Below, piece by piece: positions 42,391 through 54,160 of a stretch of 64,000 nucleotides of DNA (position 1 is the first letter of the stretch; each line of letters starts with the position of its first letter). This DNA is from Chamaecrista fasciculata (Eukaryota; Streptophyta; Magnoliopsida; Fabales; Fabaceae): contig QANZ01011603.1 in NCBI GenBank assembly GCA_003254925.1, positions 84,322-148,321 of the forward strand, given 5' to 3'. Under the pieces are notes generated by a model. It did no database searches, was not told the origin of the DNA, and saw only the letters and a list, made by a program, of their open reading frames with translations. A program made the translations under genes and the position numbers.

Positions 42391-43178
42391 GGTTGTCAAA
42401 CTCGAGTTTTAACTCGTAAACTCGCTGAGTTTACCCCCTAATTTCGTGCAAACTCGTCTCAAACTTGAAAATGACCTGAACTCGCAGCAAACTCATAAAC
42501 TCGTGTGAACTCGTGAGTTTACCTTAAACTCGGCGAGTTCACATCAAAGTGTTAAATTTTTTGCCAAAATTTAAATTTTGGCTCATATCTTTTGCTCAGT
42601 TCTCAATTTGGTCTCAGATATTTTTTTGTTGCACTTTTGGTCCCATATCTTTGGATTAGATCCCAATTTGGTCCCATATCTTTTTTTTGTTCCAAATTTG
42701 GTCCCACATCTTTGGATCAATCACAGAATTAGTCTTATATTTTTGTGTCAGGTGCATAAGTGATCCTATATCTTTGTAAAATAATCAACTAACTATTGAT
42801 CCTTTTGCAAAGATATGGGACTAATTCTGCAATTTTACCAAAAGATATATGACCAAATTGGGACCTTTTGTATATTTATGAGACCAAAAGTGCAACAAAA
42901 AAAGATACAGGACCAAATTGAGAATTGAGCAAAAAATATGGGACCAAATTTACACTTGGATAAGATAATGAGTTTATGACTATTTGAATTTTGAAGAATA
43001 GTGTTATATTATATCATATTTGTGTTTACTTTAATTTAATTTTACACTTAAAGTAAATGATATATATGTGTAAATTTTATCCTGCATACTTAGGTAAACT
43101 CGACGAGTTTACGATTCGAGTTTACGATCCGAGTTTACCCCGTCTACGAGTTTACTTAAACTCTCGAGTTTGACAACC
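42391..43178. mobile_element. MITE with GGTTGTCAAACTCGAG ends, hosting another fold-back
   Basis: The left end GGTTGTCAAACTCGAG and right end CTCGAGTTTGACAACC are perfect inverted repeats, followed internally by many AACTCG/CGAGTTTA strings. Both flanks include TTATATATGAT, offset by three bases. A second fold-back (about 42566-42960, arms GGTCCCATATCTTT and reverse) sits inside it, so the structure is nested. Confidence 0.72.
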
Positions 43179-43814
43179 TTATATATGATTACATTTTTCT
43201 AAAAAGAATCATTATATTTATTTGATTATTTAAATTATTTTTAAGTATTTGATTAATAATTACTTCAAATTAGTCGATGTAAACGGTTCAAAATTACCTA
43301 GATTGTTCAAGGAACATCTTACATCACGATCTATCTTTAAAACTAATCAACCTAGCTCAACCCTACAAATAATGGACCAAACTACATTCAAACCAAGTTG
43401 TATCAAGCTAGTTCGTTTTCACAGCTCTAACTTTCAGTCAATCACAAAGTCTTCTAGAATTTCATACATTTATGTCAATTTTAGTACATGTCAAAAGGGA
43501 CTAAGAGGCAAATAAGTAATTATAAGTGTTGAACCAATTTGGGGCATGAGAGCTTTTACTTGATTCAGTGGTTGAGATGACCTGGATATCTGCAAGAATG
43601 ATTCACAAGGAGGGAAGGTCCTGTGAAGCACATCTCATAACTAAATCAGTAGGATAATACTCAGAGCTCAAGGTTTAAGATTTCAATAACACGTACCTCT
43701 AAAATGGTTGGGAGATGAATATTTATAAATTTGGCATTGCAGATAATTAAGATCTCTAGATACGTGAATTAGAGTGCATGAAGCAACTAGTTAAGTAAGT
43801 ATCGATAGGTATTT
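43179..43814. other. Intergenic, no gene seen
   Basis: No recognised element or supported frame. The SAUR-related duplicated region begins to its right. Confidence 0.5.
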
Positions 43815-44002
43815 TACTTTGGTAGATAAGCATTATCCATTTAGAGACAAATATGCATGAAGATTATGGAGGAAGATCTCTGATCTGTAGGAAGAGAATT
43901 TCGAAATATCAAGGAGTTTCTCAAAAATACTTGATTTATTTATTTCCCCACAAAACAAACGCATGCTTATTTCTAAATGGATAATGCTTATCTACCAAAG
44001 TT
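43815..44002. mobile_element. Small hairpin element
   Basis: ACTTTGGTAGATAAGCATTA with TCCATTTAGA at the left is mirrored at 43961-44002 (TCTAAATGGA with TAATGCTTATCTACCAAAGT). Arms are about 40 bp, the loop about 100 bp. It may be a MITE or a local inverted duplication. Confidence 0.65.
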
Positions 44003-44560
44003 AGGCTGCATCTTCACATGACTTTGTTTGTCATTTCAGTGCCACAATAATGATATTCTGGTGACATCACTTTCACAATCAACAAATTATCCCAAGACAA
44101 TAAAATATATTGCCCAAAATTTAAGAAATTAATTTTGTTGTCCAAATAAGTACAGAAGAGGACAATTTAAGCTCGTTGATCTAACAGAGCCTCATTAATA
44201 TAGTTGCAGGAGAAAAAAAGCATCCTTCAATTCATATCAGTACAAAGGTACAGTTCCACAGAAACGGGTGTTTTGCTACTATTTGACAAGATCATGCTGT
44301 TCTACTTATGGAGCCAAACTTTATGTACTTATCACATGGTCTTGTCTATACAAGTTAGTGATTATGCTATTCTTGCATATATCAGTTCCTCCTCAAGCTT
44401 CACAGATTTTGCCAATCTAAACAAGATATGTATGTGAGATGTCAAAAACATGTCCACAAAATTTAGCAATAACCATTAAACAATAATTCAATAACACTTT
44501 CTTTTTACAAGGTGGGATATTCATTGTTATACAACTTGTTGATTCTTTGTAGAGACCTCT

Positions 44561-44646
44561 TAAGACAACACCATGTGATCTCTCAAGGCAAACACACAAC
44601 CTTGTCTTTCTGTAGACCTTATTCTATGGCTACACAAGTATAAATA
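44561..44646 (+). promoter_or_regulatory. Promoter of SAUR 44747: conserved block and TATA box
   Basis: AAGACAACACCATGTGATCT at about 44571-44590, then TATAAATA at 44639-44646, 108 bp before the ATG. No TGTCTC; the corresponding site reads TGTCTT. Confidence 0.65.
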
Positions 44647-44746
44647 TGAATACACATTCTTTCCTTGACAAGAAACACAAGCCATTTGATCCTCAAGGAT
44701 CAAAATTTAAACACCAACTTGCTGTTTTAGCAGAGAAACTGAAGAA

Positions 44747-45025
44747 ATGGGCTTTCGTTTACCTGGTATAACAAGAGTTTCATTTACTTCAAGCCATAGA
44801 GCTTCGAAATCTGTGCAAGTCCCAAAGGGGTATGTTGCAGTGTATGTTGGAGACAAAATGAAGCGATTTGTGATCCCAATATCATACTTGAACCAGCCTT
44901 CTTTTCAAGAATTGCTGAATCAAGTTGAAGAAGAATTTGGATATGATCATCCAATGGGGGGTCTCACAATTCCATGCAGGGAGAATGTGTTCTTAGATAT
45001 CACTTTGCAGTTGAGTCGGCTATAA
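44747..45025 (+). CDS. SAUR: SAUR-family protein, 92 aa
   Basis: Single-exon small auxin-up RNA protein. It starts [13 protein letters not shown]; the SAUR core begins [20 protein letters not shown] near residue 25 and ends [18 protein letters not shown]. It belongs to the compact 92-aa class clustered in many eudicots, whose members are induced within minutes by auxin and act through PP2C.D inhibition on proton pumps. Relative to its neighbours it has [12 protein letters not shown] and ends REN rather than RED. It is the intact counterpart of the pseudogene at 27668. A DST-like sequence follows its stop. Confidence 0.95.
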   Translation: MGFRLPGITRVSFTSSHRASKSVQVPKGYVAVYVGDKMKRFVIPISYLNQPSFQELLNQVEEEFGYDHPMGGLTIPCRENVFLDITLQLSRL

Positions 45026-45033
45026 ATCATGAA

Positions 45034-45070
45034 GGAGACTGACACACATAGGTTTAGAAGACATTTTAAA
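45034..45070 (+). promoter_or_regulatory. DST-like mRNA-instability element of SAUR 44747
   Basis: GGAG, then CATAGGTTT, then CATTTTAAAAT in the order and spacing of the SAUR DST element (GGA...ATAGAT...GTA blocks). The third block has lost its GTA. Confidence 0.6.
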
Positions 45071-45997
45071 ATTTAGGGATTCTACAAGTTGTAAAGATTT
45101 TTTGTTTTCCACCTTTTGGAAGGGGAAAAAGAACTTGTTCATCAGAATGATATATTCACAGAGTTTTCTCTGTTTTTTGTCTAATCATAAGTGATTCATC
45201 AGCTCAAGTGATTCATCTATTGCTGTTTATCCATAAAATCTAGTTATTATAGAGGTCAAGCTTTTTTTATTATTATTTTTTTAATTACACATAACATTAC
45301 TAGTATATGGTTTAATCTACAGCTGTTTTCTTCCTTTCTCTCTAGAGTAGGTTCATAAGTGAATCAAGATTTTTGACTTAGCCTATCTACTAAGGAGATA
45401 AGAAAGTCCCTTAAGAAATTCCCTTGTAATCCAAGTTCTAAAAATCCCAAACTGCAGGGTAGAATTTGTTTCTTCACACTGTGAACTTGATCTCCCTTCA
45501 GGTATGTTCACAAAATTCAGTTCCGTGAATAAAATCTTTACATAACAAAAACAACTAGTTAACTAACAAAAAATCAATTTTTCTATCAGTAGCTATCTAC
45601 AGTATACAAAACAATAAAGAGGATTTTACGGATTTTAGTCAAGGTTTTCTCACTTGTAGGGTGATACCTCATGAATCTCACATTCTCACTTTCCAGTTGC
45701 CAAATACCAATAATGTCAGTTAGATAATGTCATTAACTCACAGACCTTCACCTGTCGATTAGGAACTTAGGGCTATCTACATGAATTGATGGTTTATAGA
45801 TCAGATTCCAAGTACTAGCACAGTGGTACCTTATCAATATGAATAACATAAGTGATATGTTTGGAGCATGTCTGAGACAACACAAGTTACATTGACTACA
45901 AATTAATGAGGTTCTCTGGCGTAAAGTGTCTTTCACAAGGAGGAAACTACGCCAGAAAATCATTTCGAAGGTGGGGTACGTTGAATATTCAAACCCC
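45071..45997. repeat. SAUR spacer, duplicated at 28500-29690
   Basis: No gene. The sequence parallels the spacer after the SAUR pseudogene (shared strings such as GATCAGATTCCAAGTACT). It is therefore part of the ancestral SAUR unit. Confidence 0.65.
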
Positions 45998-45999
45998 TT

Positions 46000-46048
46000 T
46001 AAAACAATACCATGTGAATATATGTGATATATCATAAGCCTTTGTCTC
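46000..46048 (+). promoter_or_regulatory. Promoter of SAUR 46240 with auxin-response core
   Basis: Contains ACCATGTGAATATATG at about 46009-46024 and TGTCTC at 46043-46048, the canonical ARF-binding AuxRE core. A TATA-like TATATATA lies near 46133, about 107 bp before the ATG. Confidence 0.65.
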
Positions 46049-46239
46049 ACACACTGCGAGTGATGATGACTCCACTATCCCATTCACCAAATTCAGCAGG
46101 CATGGTTTCCACAAGTTAAAGAACCGTTTATCTATATATACTCACTAAGGCATTCAGAAGCAACAAAAGCAATTGGCAATCTTCAAGAATTCAAATACTT
46201 CTTCTGTTACACTAGTTGTTTTAGGAGTAAAAAAAATCA

Positions 46240-46515
46240 ATGGGGTTTCGCTTGCCTGGTACTAAAAGATCATTTTCTGCAACCCACGCAGCTTCCAAGT
46301 GTGTGGAAGTTCCAAAAGGCTATCTTGCAGTATATGTTGGAGAGAAAACGAAGCGGTTTCTGATCCCGATATCATACTTGAACCAACCCTCATTTCAAGA
46401 GTTACTGAATCAAGCCAAAGAAGAATTCGGATATAATCATCCAATGGGAGGTCTCACATTTCCATGCAGAGAGGAAAAGTTCTTAGACCTCACTTCAAAC
46501 TTGAGTGGGGTATAA
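46240..46515 (+). CDS. SAUR: SAUR-family protein, 91 aa
   Basis: Single-exon small auxin-up RNA protein starting [20 protein letters not shown]. Core: [54 protein letters not shown]. It differs from its neighbours by TFPC in place of TIPC, N before HPMGG, and a C-terminal SNLSGV. It has its own promoter type with an AuxRE (46043) and is the most divergent member of the main array. The upstream region is the intact version of the orphan promoter at 29690. Confidence 0.94.
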   Translation: MGFRLPGTKRSFSATHAASKCVEVPKGYLAVYVGEKTKRFLIPISYLNQPSFQELLNQAKEEFGYNHPMGGLTFPCREEKFLDLTSNLSGV

Positions 46516-46528
46516 CTCACACTGAAGG

Positions 46529-46565
46529 GGACTGGAATAGATTAGTCGAGTCAATTTTGTACATA
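46529..46565 (+). promoter_or_regulatory. DST-like element of SAUR 46240
   Basis: GGACTGGAATAGATTAG followed by CAATTTTGTAC: GGA, ATAGAT and GTA blocks are all kept in order. Confidence 0.65.
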
Positions 46566-48400
46566 AGGCACCATTCTTTGTTCTTTTTATCATTACTCAG
46601 TAGGTGCAAAATTCCATCTCAATTTGATGGTTATGGACCAAAATTGTTGTATTTCCAGTTTTTTCCATCTCAATGAATTTTGTCCAATTTTAAGGATTAC
46701 ATAAACAAACATTGCCTAGCATATGCTCTTCAAATCAATACATCAGGACCTGTAATTTTTCCTCTGTCAAAAACTTGGATCTTGATCTTTAAAAGTGTAC
46801 AAAGTCTCAGATCCGTATTACTAATTAATCATATTGAAAATAAATTGCTATTGACCTAGAAAGCTTTATTATTGAAGACAAACTTATGCTGCTTTCACTG
46901 TAAGGTTGTTTCCATTCAAAACTTGAAAGGGAAAAAAAAGTTCATTTTAGAAGGGAAATATTACTTTCACAAATATAAAAGATAGCAACATGGATTACCC
47001 ATATTTTGGCCGGTTCAAATATTACATTAGAAGACAATTCAAGAACCAAACCAGGTTCAAAAGTTCATGTATATTAGCTAAAATATTTTCTTCTTGTGGA
47101 AAGAACCTGAGAAACTCAGTGAATGAGTATGAATTTTCCTTGATTCTATTCACAAATCACAAGACTAGAGTATATATTTATACATGAATAGATGAACCTT
47201 TATTAAAGTCTAAATCTCTAAAGATTAAGCCTATGAGTCATAACGAAGTCAGCCCTATTTTACATTAAAAATATACAAGACATATAACTCATAACAGAAC
47301 CAAAGACCGATTTAATGTTACTAAACTAATAGAAGATTGTCTAAAGAGTTCAAGAAACTATCCATTTTTGACATAAAAAACAATACTTTTGTGAATAAAA
47401 TAGGCCCTTAACTCTTCACACGGTGCTGTCCTACAATTTTATTCACTTAAAATCTGCAAGCTAATTAGGGAATGGCAAGTGTGTTATTGATTCGCAGCAA
47501 TCAACTGTGAAGCATGTAAGATGTCTGAATTAAGCATCACTATAAACTATCATATCCATTAAACAATGCATGAACCGACATTGGTACTCACCAAGGCATG
47601 TCAAGTTTAAAACAAGATGTACCCTACTGTCCTCTCATCCTTGTAGGGTTACATTGTGCTTGCATGTTATAACACTTTCATGTGAGAAATTAAATGCATG
47701 TGACCCTACTTATGCAAGAAGATAGTATAGGGCTTTGTTTGAAAGGGAAAACTGAGCCAAGACAATTTCTTTCTTGTTGATCCAGCTAGAGGAAACATAT
47801 GTAGAACTTGCATGTGACTTTGCACATAGAGATCACTTGAACCCAGACTTTTAATTTCAACTTCTTGCTCATCTATCACACACATTTCAAATAAAAAATT
47901 CATCTAGTCCTTCTGTCAAATAGTTTTTGAGAAATTATCAAATCATTCCCTATTGAGTACAGAGTGAAATGTGTCTTCTCGTTGAGGAGAAAAAGGGACA
48001 AGGAAAAACTAATTAGCCTGAAATGCCATCATCCTACATGTGAGATTTGTCTGCTTACAAGAAAGGAACCTATGAGAGTGGATAAGGATTCATGCTACAT
48101 CAAAAGCTAATAGTAATATGAGCTCAACATGAAAAGTTTGATGCACAAAGGTCCTCTTAATCTGACTAGCTTGTTAACTGGCAATTTTGTTTCCCATTTC
48201 AACCTTATAACAGTGATTGAGACCAATAATTGGTAGGCATGTCTTCACAATTGAGTAGCCATTGAACAAGCAATATGTTGCAGCTGTGCATGTCTAGTTT
48301 ATTTCAAGAGCGTACCCAATTGTCCTCTAATTTACAAGGTGGGTCATGCACTTATTCATTCTTATATATGAAACTTCTCAATCCTTTGATAGAGAGACTC

Positions 48401-48503
48401 TAAGACAAACCCATCTGATCTCTCATGACACACACAACCCATGTCTCTTAGTATGTAGAGTGTAGACCCCATTGTTATAGCTACCCTTTAACAACTATAA
48501 ATA
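48401..48503 (+). promoter_or_regulatory. Promoter of SAUR 48603
   Basis: Conserved block (AAGACAAACCCATCTGATCT, with CATCTG in place of CATGTG), AuxRE core TGTCTC at 48442-48447, TATAAATA at 48496-48503, 107 bp before the ATG. Confidence 0.68.
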
Positions 48504-48602
48504 ACCATTCCCTATTGCCTTCACAAGCAACACAAGCCATTTCAATCCTCAAGACTCAAAATTTAAACTCTACCTTTCTGTTTTAGCAGAGAAACAAAAG
48601 AA

Positions 48603-48884
48603 ATGGGTTTTCGTTTACCTGGTATCAGAAGGGCTTCATTTACTACAAGCCAAGGAGCTTCAAAATCTGCAGCAGAAGTCCCAAAGGGATATCTTGCAGT
48701 GTATGTTGGAGAAAAGATGAAGCGTTTTGCGATCCCAATATCATACTTGAACCAACCTTCATTTCAAGACTTGCTGAGTCAAGCTGAGGAAGAGTTTGGA
48801 TATGATCATCCAAAGGGTGGTCTCACTATTCCTTGCAGAGAGGATGTCTTCTTAGATGTCACTTCTCAGTTGAATGGGCTATAG
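48603..48884 (+). CDS. SAUR: SAUR-family protein, 93 aa
   Basis: Single-exon small auxin-up RNA protein starting [20 protein letters not shown]. Core: [60 protein letters not shown]. It has Lys instead of the usual Met in HPMGG, shared only with the SAUR at 57604. The two differ at six residues and one Ala/Val-region indel, so they are duplicates from the segmental event. One extra residue (SAAEV) makes it 93 aa. Confidence 0.95.
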   Translation: MGFRLPGIRRASFTTSQGASKSAAEVPKGYLAVYVGEKMKRFAIPISYLNQPSFQDLLSQAEEEFGYDHPKGGLTIPCREDVFLDVTSQLNGL

Positions 48885-48892
48885 AGCTTGGT

Positions 48893-48932
48893 GGATAAAG
48901 CTTCTAACATAGAATTAGTTTACATTTTGTAA
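48893..48932 (+). promoter_or_regulatory. DST-like element of SAUR 48603
   Basis: GGA, then ACATAGAATTAG, then CATTTTGTAATATAGG downstream of the stop. Block order and spacing match DST. Confidence 0.7.
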
Positions 48933-50030
48933 TATAGGCATTCTATATTACCATGTAAAGTTTTTTTTCCCCATTATTGTGAAGTGGAAAATTTTTTCCA
49001 TCTAAATGAGACGTTCAATGACAGAGTATTCTCTGTTTTTTTTTCAAATCACAATGAATTCAACAATTCAAGTAACTCCTTTGCTACTGTCTATTCATAA
49101 AGACTAGAAATTAAAAAAATTGGAATCCTTTGAAAAAGGAAACTGTGAATTGATCTAGCTTTCTGTTGAAATTAGGACCCTTTGGCCATCCCAAAGTTTT
49201 AAAGAAACAAGTGATTCTGAGGCGGAGACACTTCAGAACATTGGTGCTTCAGTGCTTGCATAAACAAAGAATACTAAATTAATTACCATGATAAGTTTTA
49301 AAGGAAATCAACATAAAAATTCTCTCTGTCTCTAAGCGCTTTAACACTAATACACGATGGAATTATCGGTTTCTTTTTTCTTTATATCAACAAAATTCCA
49401 TATTTTATATCAATTTGAGGCTCAGTTATATGGAGCTATATATTAACTATCTACACAACTGTCCAAAATAATCATAGACTACATTATGGATGAGGCCCTT
49501 GCTCTATCTTTATTTATTATATAAAAAGGTGACAGAAATCTATATAATCACTCTAAAGTATAAAAATTGAACTATTTCTAGTCGAATGGTAGACTCAATT
49601 GTAGATTCATACCTCGTATATCCCACTTTCAAAGTTTAACATATAAATTAATGACATTAAGAATGTAATTGCTTGAATAAAATGGATATTTATCTCTTCA
49701 AATGTTTCTGTCCAACAATTTTACTTATAAAATATCTGAAGGCCAGTGTTGGCTAGTGATAATGTCATTGATAAGAGTTTCCTTGCTGACTGCAAACATT
49801 ATGATCTACAAAAATGAACAGACATTATTAGTCATCCAGACCTTAGTTGGGTCCATGAATATAAAGAAATACATGTGAGACGTCTAGAGCATGTCTACAA
49901 AAAATGAAGTAGACATTCAACAATGCATTTGCAAACATTATGACTCACCAAGAGGATGCCTCTTATCTTCTTCCATTTTACAAGGTATGCATTCATTTTT
50001 ATACAACTTCTTAATCCTTGATAGATATAT

Positions 50031-50124
50031 CTAAGACAAGCCCATGTGATCTCTCATGACACAAACACTACCCTTGTCCCTCAAATAACCCCATCTTACA
50101 GCTACCCTTTAACAACTATAAAAA
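50031..50124 (+). promoter_or_regulatory. Promoter of SAUR 50224
   Basis: AAGACAAGCCCATGTGATCT block, then TATAAAAA at 50117-50124, 107 bp before the ATG. No TGTCTC (reads TGTCCC). Confidence 0.65.
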
Positions 50125-50223
50125 TACACTCCCTCTTGCCTTCACAAGCAACACAAGTCCTTGCAATCCTCAATAATCAAAATCTAAACACTACCATTCT
50201 ACATCAGAAGATAAACATAAGAA

Positions 50224-50502
50224 ATGGGTTTTCGTCTACCTGGAATCAGAAGAACTTCATTTACTGCTAGCCATGGAGCTTCAAAATCTGCAGAAGTCCC
50301 AAAGGGCTATGTTGCAGTGTATGTTGGAGAGAAGATAAAGCGCTTTGTGATTCCCATATCATACTTGAACCAACCTTCATTTCAAGACTTATTGAGTCAA
50401 GCTGAGGAAGAGTATGGATATGAACATCCAATGGGTGGCCTCACAATTCCTTGTAGAGAGGAAGTGTTCTTAGATATTACTTCACGGTTGAATAGTCTAT
50501 AA
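50224..50502 (+). CDS. SAUR: SAUR-family protein, 92 aa
   Basis: Single-exon small auxin-up RNA protein starting [20 protein letters not shown]. Core: [60 protein letters not shown]. Ends [10 protein letters not shown]. All family hallmarks are intact. This gene has no counterpart in the second duplicated unit, where a deletion with TTATTA microhomology removes exactly this interval. Confidence 0.95.
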   Translation: MGFRLPGIRRTSFTASHGASKSAEVPKGYVAVYVGEKIKRFVIPISYLNQPSFQDLLSQAEEEYGYEHPMGGLTIPCREEVFLDITSRLNSL

Positions 50503-50513
50503 AGCATAGTGAA

Positions 50514-50548
50514 GGAGACTGACATAGACTTAGCAGACATTTTGTAAT
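50514..50548 (+). promoter_or_regulatory. DST element of SAUR 50224
   Basis: GGAGACTGACATAGACTT followed six bases later by CATTTTGTAAT: a nearly ideal DST with GGAG, CATAGA-TT and CATTTTGTA blocks. In known SAUR mRNAs this element causes rapid decay. Confidence 0.78.
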
Positions 50549-51883
50549 ATAGGCATTCTATGACCCCGTAAAGGTTTCCCTTTTGTTTTTTTTCCACTCT
50601 TAGGAAGTGGGAAAAAAATTTCCAACTGAATGAGATATTCATTGTTTCTTTCCCTAATCACAATTCCATTCCAGTGGCTTTTGCGTTCCTAATTATTCAT
50701 AAAGACTACAATTACCATGTGTTTTTCTTTACGAGAAAAAAACTATGAAGGAAGCTAAAACTCTCTGTAATTTCAGTGTCAATTAGTAACCTTCGCTTGT
50801 TTTTTTTTTGGCCAAAAGTAACCTTTGCTTGTTCATTCCAGAATTTTGAAGAAAGTTCAAGGGATATGACATCATCAGTTTTTCTCATTATATCTAGCCC
50901 ACTGACACACGTATAAATATTAAAAACTAAGAAGTCCCTCTTGGTTTATTTTTCCTTTTTCTTTTTTTCCATTTCTTCATGTACTTGAGTCTACACCTAT
51001 GAAAAAAACCTTAGTAAGATCAACAAAATTGGTTCTGTTTTGCAAATATTTGTTTTATTATCCTTTCATGGGAAGAGTACAATTTGTTCACCAGAATGAA
51101 TGACAAAAGATTCAGCAATAGCAATGATCGATGATAAACTTAGAGGAAGAAGGTATTACGAGGATATTGATTCCTTTAGAGAAGCTGACTTGTTATTTTA
51201 AAGTACTAATTTTCTAACTATGTTATGTATTGTGGAAAATATAGTTTTTAGTGAACCCGTTAACTAACTGTCATAATTGTCATTGACCTAGAAACCATCA
51301 ATTTTGAAGCCAAACTCATGATGCCATCAATTTAAGGTTAATTTCTTTTAGAATCAAGGAAAAGTTAAACATAATTTAGCTTCAGAGATTATATGCCCCT
51401 TGATCGTTCAAATATTAAAAGAGAAACAATTCAATCTTATAAGAAAGAATCAAACTTCATGCAGTAAGAGCTTATCCAAGAAGAGGGAATCATCAACCAC
51501 TTCAAGTTTAAACTTAAACACATACAATTGTACGTCACTGATTCTAAAATATTCTGCATAACATAAGCTTTAAACTCTTCACATGGAGCTGTCCCAAAAT
51601 TTAATTACTTGAAGCCTACAGGTCACAACGATCATGTTATACAACTCAACAATGATGTTACTTGTCATCCAGATCATAGATAGTATCTATATATCAACAT
51701 TCAACTATATGGAAATTATATGAAGAAGTCATGTGAAGTGTCTAAAGCGTGTCAAAAAAATGGAGAGAAGCCACTAAGCAATGCATTATCCAACATTAGG
51801 ATTAATTCCAGGTGGGTACAATATTGACCTCTCTTTTACATGGTGGGGTATGCAATATCCATTCTTATACTTAATAAAGACAT

Positions 51884-51976
51884 CTAAGACAACACCATGT
51901 GATATACCATGTCACACACACAAACTTGTCTCTCTATTGACCCCATCCAATGGCTACCCTTTAACAACTATAAATA
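51884..51976 (+). promoter_or_regulatory. Promoter of SAUR 52073
   Basis: AAGACAACACCATGTGATAT block, AuxRE core TGTCTC at 51927-51932, TATAAATA at 51969-51976, 104 bp before the ATG. Confidence 0.68.
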
Positions 51977-52072
51977 AACACTACTTTCCTTCACAAGAAA
52001 TACAAGTCATTCCATTCATCAAGAATCAAAATTCAAACACTTCCTTACTGTTTCAGCAGAGAAACAAGAGAA

Positions 52073-52351
52073 ATGGGTTTTCGTTTACCCAGTATTAGAA
52101 GGTCTTCATTTACTGCTAGCCAAGGTGCTTCAAAATCTGTGGAAGTCCCAAAGGGCTATGTTGCAGTGTATGTTGGAGAGAAGATGAAACGTTTTGTGAT
52201 CCCCATAGCACACTTGAATCAACCTTCATTTCAAGACTTGCTGATTCAAGCTGAGGAAGAGTACGGATATGACCATCCAATGGGTGGCCTCACAATTCCT
52301 TGCAGAGAGGATGTGTTTTTAGATGTCATTTCTGGCTTGAATGGGCTGTAG
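52073..52351 (+). CDS. SAUR: SAUR-family protein, 92 aa
   Basis: Single-exon small auxin-up RNA protein starting [20 protein letters not shown]. Core: [68 protein letters not shown] (instead of IPISYLNQ) and the ending [10 protein letters not shown] are shared only with the SAUR at 59759, its segmental duplicate; eight residues differ between them. Confidence 0.95.
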   Translation: MGFRLPSIRRSSFTASQGASKSVEVPKGYVAVYVGEKMKRFVIPIAHLNQPSFQDLLIQAEEEYGYDHPMGGLTIPCREDVFLDVISGLNGL

Positions 52352-52362
52352 AGTATAGTGAA

Positions 52363-52395
52363 GGAGACTAACATCGATTTAGTGAATATTGTAAC
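52363..52395 (+). promoter_or_regulatory. Degenerate DST-like element of SAUR 52073
   Basis: GGAGACTAACATCGATTT then AATATTGTAAC. The middle block has ATCGAT in place of ATAGAT. In reported DST studies the ATAGAT core matters, so stability control may be weakened. Confidence 0.55.
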
Positions 52396-52855
52396 ATAGG
52401 AATTCTATAACATTGTAAAGATTCTTTTTTTCTTTTCCATTCTGATGAGGAATTGAAAAAGTTTTTCCATCTCAATGAGATGTTGAACGATAAAGTATTC
52501 TCTTTTTTATTTTTTGTATCATAACACTGAATTCAACAACTCAAGTGACCGCTGCTTCTGTTAATTCATAAAGACTAGAAATTAAAAAATCAGGGTGATC
52601 AATAAAAAAAAAAAACTCAGGAGTAAGCTTTAGCTTTTTGTTGCAATCAGAACCTTTCTCTTGACCAATTACAACAACAACAACCAAAGCCTTATCCTAC
52701 TGGGTGGGGTCGGCTATATGAATGAACTGACGCCAACGTGTTCTATCCTTGCACATGTCAACCGTAAGGTTATTGATAGCTAGATCTTTTCGGATAGTTT
52801 CTTGGATAGTTTTCTTTAGTCTTCCCCTTCCTCGGATTATAGAATTCTCTACCAT

Positions 52856-53991
52856 TTAATCAACTCTGCATACCGGGGCCTCTAAAGGTCTTCTTTGTAC
52901 ATGCCCAAACCACTTAAGGCGTGTTTCGACCAATTTTTCAATGATAGGTGCCACACCAACCTTCTCTCTGATGACTTCATTCCTGATCTTATCTTTAATA
53001 GTATGACCACACATCCAACGAAGCATTCTCATCTCAGTCACGTTGAATTTTTGCTTATGTTGCCCTTTTATCGCCCAACAATCAGTATCATACAATAGAG
53101 CGAGTCTTATTGCCGTGCGGTAAAATTTTCCTTTTAGTTTAAGCGGCACTTTTTTATCAAAGATAACCCCTGAGGCCTTTCTCCACTTCATCCACCCTGC
53201 CTGGATCCTGTGATTAACATCCTCTTCTATTTCCCCTTTGCTTTGCAAAATCGTTCCCAAATACTTAAAGCTTGTAACTTCTTGTAACTGATGATCACCG
53301 AGTTTCACAATATCTGTAGGATCCCCTTCACTGCCACTGAACTTACACGCCATAAACTCTGTCTTACTTCTACTGATACGAAAACCATAAGTCTCCAAAG
53401 CTTGTCTCCACCTTTCTAGTGTTGTATTGACTTCGCCTTTGGAGTCCCCGACCAAGACAATGTCATCAACAAAGAGCATGCACCTTCGTGCTGCCTCTTG
53501 TATATGTTCAGTGAGTACATCCAGTACCACATTAAAGAGGTATGGGCTCAGAGCGGAGCCTTGATGAAGTCCTATGGTAATAGGAAAATCCCTCGTCGCT
53601 CCACTCTATGTTCTCACACAAGTTGTAACCCCGTTATACATGTCTTGAATCGCCCGTATATAAGCCACACAAACTCCTTTCTTCTCCAAAGCCTTCCACA
53701 AAACATTCCTTGGTACTCTGTCATAAGCCTTTTCTAAATCGATGAAAACCATGTAAAGATCCTTATGAGCGCTCTGATATCTTTCCATCAATCTTCTCAG
53801 TAAATAAATGGCTTCTGTGGTAGACCTTCCAGGCATGAAACCAAATTGATTTTCAGAAATACGTGTCTCAGGCTCTCAGTCCTCAGCCTCCTCCTCTCAA
53901 TAACCTTCTCCCATAATTTCATAGTATGACTCATAAGTTTGATCCCCCTGTAGTTCCCGCAATTATGAATATCTCCCTTGTTTTTGTACAC
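52856..53991 (-). pseudogene. RTE reverse transcriptase domain
   Basis: Pieces in order on the minus strand are [62 protein letters not shown], the catalytic FVDD box in MLFVDDIVLVGDSK, and FKYLGTILQSKGEIEEDVNH with WKTASGVIFDKKVPLKLKGK-like thumb sequence (here WRKASGVIFDKKVPLKLKGK). A stop at 53606-53608 and a frame change near 53800-53840 inactivate it. Confidence 0.88.
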
Positions 53992-54160
53992 AGGAATAAG
54001 GGTACTCTTCCTCTATTCATCCGGCATGTTCTTGGAACGCAAAATCACATTGAAAAGTTTGGTTAACCAGCTCACCCCCTTGCCTCCTAAACTTTTCCAC
54101 ACCTCAATTGGTAGATTATCCGGTCCAACTGCTTTCCCATTATCCATCCTTCTCAGAGCT

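Noticed and set aside
51781..52098. 105-aa frame overlapping SAUR 52073, and the similar 129-aa frame at 59395-59784
   Set aside because: Both lie in the promoter and leader of duplicated SAURs. Their similarity follows from the segmental duplication, and the TATA box lies inside them.
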